Source: Meconema thalassinum
Taxonomy: Eukaryota; Arthropoda; Insecta; Orthoptera; Tettigoniidae
NCBI GenBank assembly: GCA_946902985.2
Contig: OX336395.1
Span: forward strand, 20,314,708 to 20,378,707
Length of the DNA stretch: 64,000 nt
Direction of reading: 5' to 3'
The translations under genes and the position numbers were made by a program. The notes under the pieces were generated by a model. The model was given only the letters and a program-made list of their open reading frames with translations. It searched no databases and was not told the DNA's origin. Below are positions 62,596 through 64,000 of this stretch, piece by piece. The stretch's first letter is position 1, and every line of letters starts with the position of its first letter.

Positions 62596-63977
62596 CGCAA
62601 TAGTTTGCCGCGGCCCACTCATTTAGCTGGCCATGTGCGCAACGAGACTCAACTTGTTATTTCACACGTGTTTCGTCATTCGTACCGTACTGACCCTGTT
62701 GTTCGAGGAAAGCTCTCCCAGAGCTTTAGGCCTAACGGAAAATCCAGTTGAGGAGGCTACTAATATGCTACCTGTGGGCAAGTAATGATATATATCAGCT
62801 TTTAAAAAGTTACTTGATCTTGAAACTGTACCCGATACCTAGTTGAGGCTATCGGCTACGCCAGCTGACATTAAGCCGTAGTTGAGATTATGGGAAGAAT
62901 TATAAAAATATAGCGCTCAAATCGAGTCAAGAGGAATGTTAAGATGACGTAGAAGGTCAAGGATTAAGAAGGCACTGCCAGTCAAGCAGATGGAATTATG
63001 GGAGGATATATGGAGTTTTATTAAGATCTATTTGGAACATAGTATTTAATCATCTCAGAAGAGAAGATATAACAAGCATTATATGGGTAATAACTTGAAG
63101 GAAGATAGATAACCCCTTAAGTTATTGTATAACTTAATAGCCGAGATGACGGGGGTCGAGATTATATTTGTGACGCAAGACCACAGAAGGTGGGAGAGCA
63201 TCACGTGACTGCGCCAGGGAGGAGCTGGTCAGGGCAGTCTAGAGACAGTCAGTAGAGTTCAGTTAGCAAGACAGTCGAGTTCAGTTAGCAAGGCTGAGTA
63301 GAACACATGCGCAGTGAGAGAACGGCAAAGTTGCGCGGTGCACAGCATTTGTTACGTAAAGTGAAAGCGACAGTTTTACTTCACCAAGCAGAGAACGGAA
63401 AGTAGGTCAGTGAGCCAAGGCAAGCAACGCACGCTAGGCGGTGAAGACCGGTTAGGGAGCAGCTGTGCGGGCCGAGGAAGCATGAGAAGGCCGGGGTTTA
63501 GAACAGCATTGTAACACGAGTTTGAGAACTTTATTTCGAGCTGCATTTTGTAACGCAGAACAGTATAGCAAAGCGGCATGGCGAGGCCGGCTTTAAGCGT
63601 AGATCATTCTGGAACAGTGCAGTGGAGACGAGCGTGCTAGTTCCGACTTTTATACGCAAGCAATATGATAGAAGCTGAACTTCATTTCGACATTCAGTTA
63701 CAACATTGAGTTGGGACTTGTATTCAGTAATAGAATTGTGCAGGCAGATAGTTATGATATACTGCAACTGTGAACTTCAAATGAACTTAGTTATTCAAAT
63801 GACTTTACGACTATGCATTTCATAACGGAACATGCAGAGCGACCATGGGGTCCAAATAACATTAACGTTTTTAGGCAAACGAAATGTTACAAGCATATGC
63901 ACTTATGAACATTGGCACGTGCATTAATGCAATTCTTTTTCATGAAGTGTTATAAAATATTGAGTGCGAACACAGCT
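62596..63977. other. Unassigned stretch to near the window end
   Basis: No gene recognised. It contains a GA-rich section (about 63180-63640) and a two-copy tandem repeat at 63255-63292. Its texture recalls an LTR leader, but no second copy lies in the window to prove that. Confidence 0.4.
63255..63292. repeat. Two-copy 22-bp tandem repeat
   Basis: GAGTTCAGTTAGCAAG occurs at 63255-63270 and 63277-63292, separated by ACAGTC. Confidence 0.9.
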
Positions 63978-64000
63978 ACAGGGTGTTTCAAAAACTTATA

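Noticed and set aside
63180..63640. GA-rich stretch resembling an LTR leader
   Set aside because: No second copy, primer-binding site or LTR terminus within the window; left as unassigned.

Overview
The window reads as repeat-rich arthropod (most likely insect) nuclear DNA at the edge of a large satellite block, probably pericentromeric or other heterochromatin. The organism call rests on the mix of elements (BEL/Pao, Ty3/gypsy with a possible env-like tail, an APE-type LINE, a ZMYM-like hAT) and is an inference; no single-copy host gene is recognisable. Nothing bacterial is present.

Layout. (1) 1-5606 and 14343-41124 are one satellite array of about 400 head-to-tail monomers of 79-82 bp. 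It has been reshaped by multi-kb tandem duplications (markers offset by about 3.27, 4.46, 5.27-5.51 and 8.54-8.77 kb). (2) 5607-14342 is a BEL/Pao LTR retrotransposon on the minus strand, inserted into a monomer with a perfect 5-bp target duplication. Its two 2361-bp LTRs are about 99% alike and it has gag and protease, but the reverse transcriptase, RNase H and integrase core are missing. About 1.3 kb of unrecognised sequence sits in their place, so it looks like a recently mobilised non-autonomous copy. (3) 41125-44262 is a decayed, 5'-truncated LINE that forms the right edge of the array. (4) 44783-46268 is the 5' part of a decayed hAT-like transposon (ZMYM/DUF4371 type). (5) 46269-61254 lies between two related but clearly diverged Ty3/gypsy LTRs. 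It holds gag, an OTU-type cysteine protease domain, protease-RT-RNase H-integrase, then about 6.6 kb of decayed sequence ending in a membrane-anchor-like tail, a purine tract and the right LTR. (6) 61255-64000 has no recognised gene.

The most interesting system is the Ty3/gypsy element. Gag ends 4 bases after a textbook -1 frameshift heptamer (A AAA AAC, 49375-49381). The heptamer is followed after 8 nt by a perfect 7-bp stem (49390-49396 with 49426-49432). The -1 frame entered there is exactly the frame of the OTU domain, which in turn shares its frame with the protease-RT-integrase ORF and is separated from it only by one UAG. The inferred expression plan is Gag, then -1 shift, then OTU-PR-RT-RH-IN. 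Gag has no CCHC knuckle but carries four 22-residue Arg/Gln/Tyr/Pro-rich repeats. The copy itself is dead: there are stops in gag and in integrase and a frameshift in the integrase tail.

All identities and counts are by-eye estimates; no alignment or search was run.
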